From: Candidatus Fermentibacterota bacterium
GTDB taxonomy: Bacteria; JAFGKV01
NCBI GenBank assembly: GCA_016928395.1
Contig: JAFGKV010000059.1
Location: forward strand, 1-14,423
Direction of reading: 5' to 3'
Length of the DNA stretch: 14,423 nt
The notes beneath the pieces are model-generated. The model ran no database searches, had not been told where the DNA came from, and saw only the letters and a program-made list of their open reading frames with translations. How positions within the stretch are numbered: the stretch's first letter is position 1; each line of letters starts with the position of its first letter. Positions 13,412 through 14,423 of the stretch are shown piece after piece. A program made the translations under genes and the position numbers.

Positions 13412-14188
13412 TCACCGGCGAGAAGCGGTCTCGTCAGGCCGGGTCTCGAAGGCGTGGGCCATGATAGCATCGACCGTGCCTTCCATGGCGCGGTGGTGAG
13501 AGCCCTTCCAGAAGACTTTGCCGCATCCTGAGCATCTGGCGAAGACTGTGCAGCGCTCCCGTACCCGGGGCGGCACCGTATGGGGGATGATTCCGGTACG
13601 AAGGACCTCCAGCGGGGCATTACACAGGAGACACCTGGAGAACGGGAATACCGAGGTCGCCAGGTCGAACCTGCGCAGTACCTCAGCGGCCTGAAGACGC
13701 GGTCTCCGGTGTCGAACCAAGTACCCGTGGGTGACGACCTTGCGCTTCAGGAGGCCACGGTCTTGGGTCAGGAGTATCCGTCCGCGGGAAGCCAGACACG
13801 CGAGATCCGCGTCATCGGCGCCGCGGTCGTACAGCGTATCGAAGCCCAGCATGCGCAGGTAACGGGCCAGGCGGCCCAAATGTACATCCAGCACGAAGGA
13901 GGGCCGTCGCAGCGGCACGGGCCTGACCCGCTGGACTTCCGATATGTCCAGTGACTCGAATACCGGGAACACACTCACCCGCGCGTCGCGGCCGAGCACG
14001 TGATCGAATCCCACGGACTCTCCGTTCACGAGGATGAGATCAACCTCCGTATGGGGGATTCCCAGTCGCTCGATGAGGTCTTTCACGGCCACCGCCGCAT
14101 CCAGCCGTTGCAGGACGGTGGTGCCGCGCAGCCGCCGCGGCAGCAGATCATTTAGCTCGGCGTAGACACGAATCGAGGCGATGCTCAT
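13412..14188 (-). CDS. Mut7-C RNase-fold protein with N-terminal ubiquitin-like domain
   Basis: A 258-residue protein with three parts. Residues 4-80 are a ThiS/MoaD-type ubiquitin-like fold (IRVYAELNDLL ... VNGESVGFDHVL ... VSVFPVF), the Ub-Mut7C domain. Residues about 96-165 are a PIN-like nuclease fold with Asp101 in FVLDVHLGRLARYLRMLG, acidic GADDADL, and Asp143 in LLTQDRGLLKR. Residues 186-222 hold a zinc ribbon, CLLC and CSGC (Cys186, Cys189, Cys219, Cys222), followed by KVFWKGSHHRAM, which is characteristic of the family. The start at 14188 has GAGG seven bases upstream and begins just before the ubiquitin fold. A longer frame from a TTG at 14269 would translate through a GC-rich hairpin and gives a sequence unlike the family. 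The family is thought to be a ribonuclease; no specific RNA target is known to me. A DUF488 gene lies upstream on the same strand. Confidence 0.88.
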   Translation of the reverse strand: MSIASIRVYAELNDLLPRRLRGTTVLQRLDAAVAVKDLIERLGIPHTEVDLILVNGESVGFDHVLGRDARVSVFPVFESLDISEVQRVRPVPLRRPSFVLDVHLGRLARYLRMLGFDTLYDRGADDADLACLASRGRILLTQDRGLLKRKVVTHGYLVRHRRPRLQAAEVLRRFDLATSVFPFSRCLLCNAPLEVLRTGIIPHTVPPRVRERCTVFARCSGCGKVFWKGSHHRAMEGTVDAIMAHAFETRPDETASRR

Positions 14189-14234
14189 GACCTGCCTCGC
14201 GGCACAGCCATCCCCGGCCGGTAGCCGGCGGCCT

Positions 14235-14249
14235 CGGGGCTTCGCCCCG
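14235..14249 (-). promoter_or_regulatory. Stable hairpin in the Mut7-C leader
   Basis: CGGGGC (14235-14240) and GCCCCG (14244-14249) form a perfect 6-bp stem with a three-base loop (GAA on the minus strand). It lies between the DUF488 stop and the chosen Mut7-C start. It supports the shorter start, and could modulate downstream expression. No T-run follows. Confidence 0.4.
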
Positions 14250-14282
14250 GATTGCGGGTCTTGAACCAAGACATGGGGACGG

Positions 14283-14423
14283 TCATGGGAACAGGCGCTC
14301 CTGCAGGCTGTGCGGGCTGGCTGCGGCCGGTCCCGTGATATGAATGACTTCCCAGCCGCGGCGAGTCAACTCATCGGCGATGAAGCGGCGATGACAGGCC
14401 GCGGGGTCACGCTCGGCGCACAA
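14283..14423 (-). CDS. DUF488 family protein, C-terminal fragment cut by the window edge
   Basis: Only the last 46 residues are in the window; the frame is open to the edge at 14423. The sequence LCAERDPAACHRRFIADEL followed by RRGWEVIHI matches the end of DUF488 proteins, in which CAExxPxxCHR is the conserved signature near the C-terminus. The biochemical role of the family is unsettled. The stop (TGA at 14283-14285) lies 95 bases before the chosen Mut7-C start on the same strand, so the two could be co-transcribed. The short length and truncation limit what can be said. Confidence 0.75.
   Translation of the reverse strand: MCAERDPAACHRRFIADELTRRGWEVIHITGPAAASPHSLQERLFP

Noticed and set aside
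14189-14269. N-terminal extension of the Mut7-C protein from a TTG
   Set aside because: It reads through a stable GC hairpin, is unlike the family, and the ATG at 14188 lies just before the ubiquitin fold.

Overview
The window is GC-rich chromosomal DNA from a diderm (Gram-negative-type) bacterium, probably from an uncultured or poorly sampled lineage. Evidence for a diderm envelope is a periplasmic thioredoxin, a TolB-like lipoprotein candidate and a signal-peptide-bearing SppA protease fused to an outer-membrane-like beta region. I cannot assign a phylum. No rRNA, tRNA, CRISPR, transposase or phage gene is visible, so this looks like a core-type region with several unusual domain arrangements rather than a mobile island.

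Layout: 1-275 is non-coding and holds a hexamer-phased tract, a perfect REP-like hairpin and a hairpin 3' of the first gene. A minus-strand gene for an exported thioredoxin-fold protein (276-788) is divergent from a tight plus-strand run of eight genes (917-8149): a methyltransferase with a Trm112-like zinc domain, a sugar-1-phosphate nucleotidyltransferase, an AmgK-type sugar kinase, a stand-alone MshEN/GspE-N domain protein, a HEAT-repeat protein ending in a J domain, CoaB, CoaC, and a TolB-like propeller lipoprotein. The junctions are 4-bp overlaps, gaps of a few bases, or (before coaB and coaC) 33 and 55 bp, so one operon is likely.

Next come three more plus-strand genes with larger spacers that carry inverted repeats: an M42 metallo-aminopeptidase (8355-9476), a radical SAM protein of the COG0731 type (9593-10573), and an 832-residue SppA-type S49 protease with an N-terminal barrel-like extension (10807-13305). 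On the minus strand, convergent with sppA, lie a Mut7-C RNase-fold protein with a ubiquitin-like domain (13412-14188) and, upstream of it, the C-terminal end of a DUF488 protein cut by the window edge (14283-14423).

How they fit together: the nucleotidyltransferase/kinase pair resembles the MurU/AmgK route of cell-wall sugar recycling (inference). CoaB and CoaC supply two consecutive steps of coenzyme A synthesis, here as separate genes in the order opposite to the usual CoaC-CoaB fusion. The most novel-looking parts are the adjacent MshEN-only and HEAT-J proteins, a possible c-di-GMP-linked chaperone/scaffold module, and the barrel-SppA fusion.
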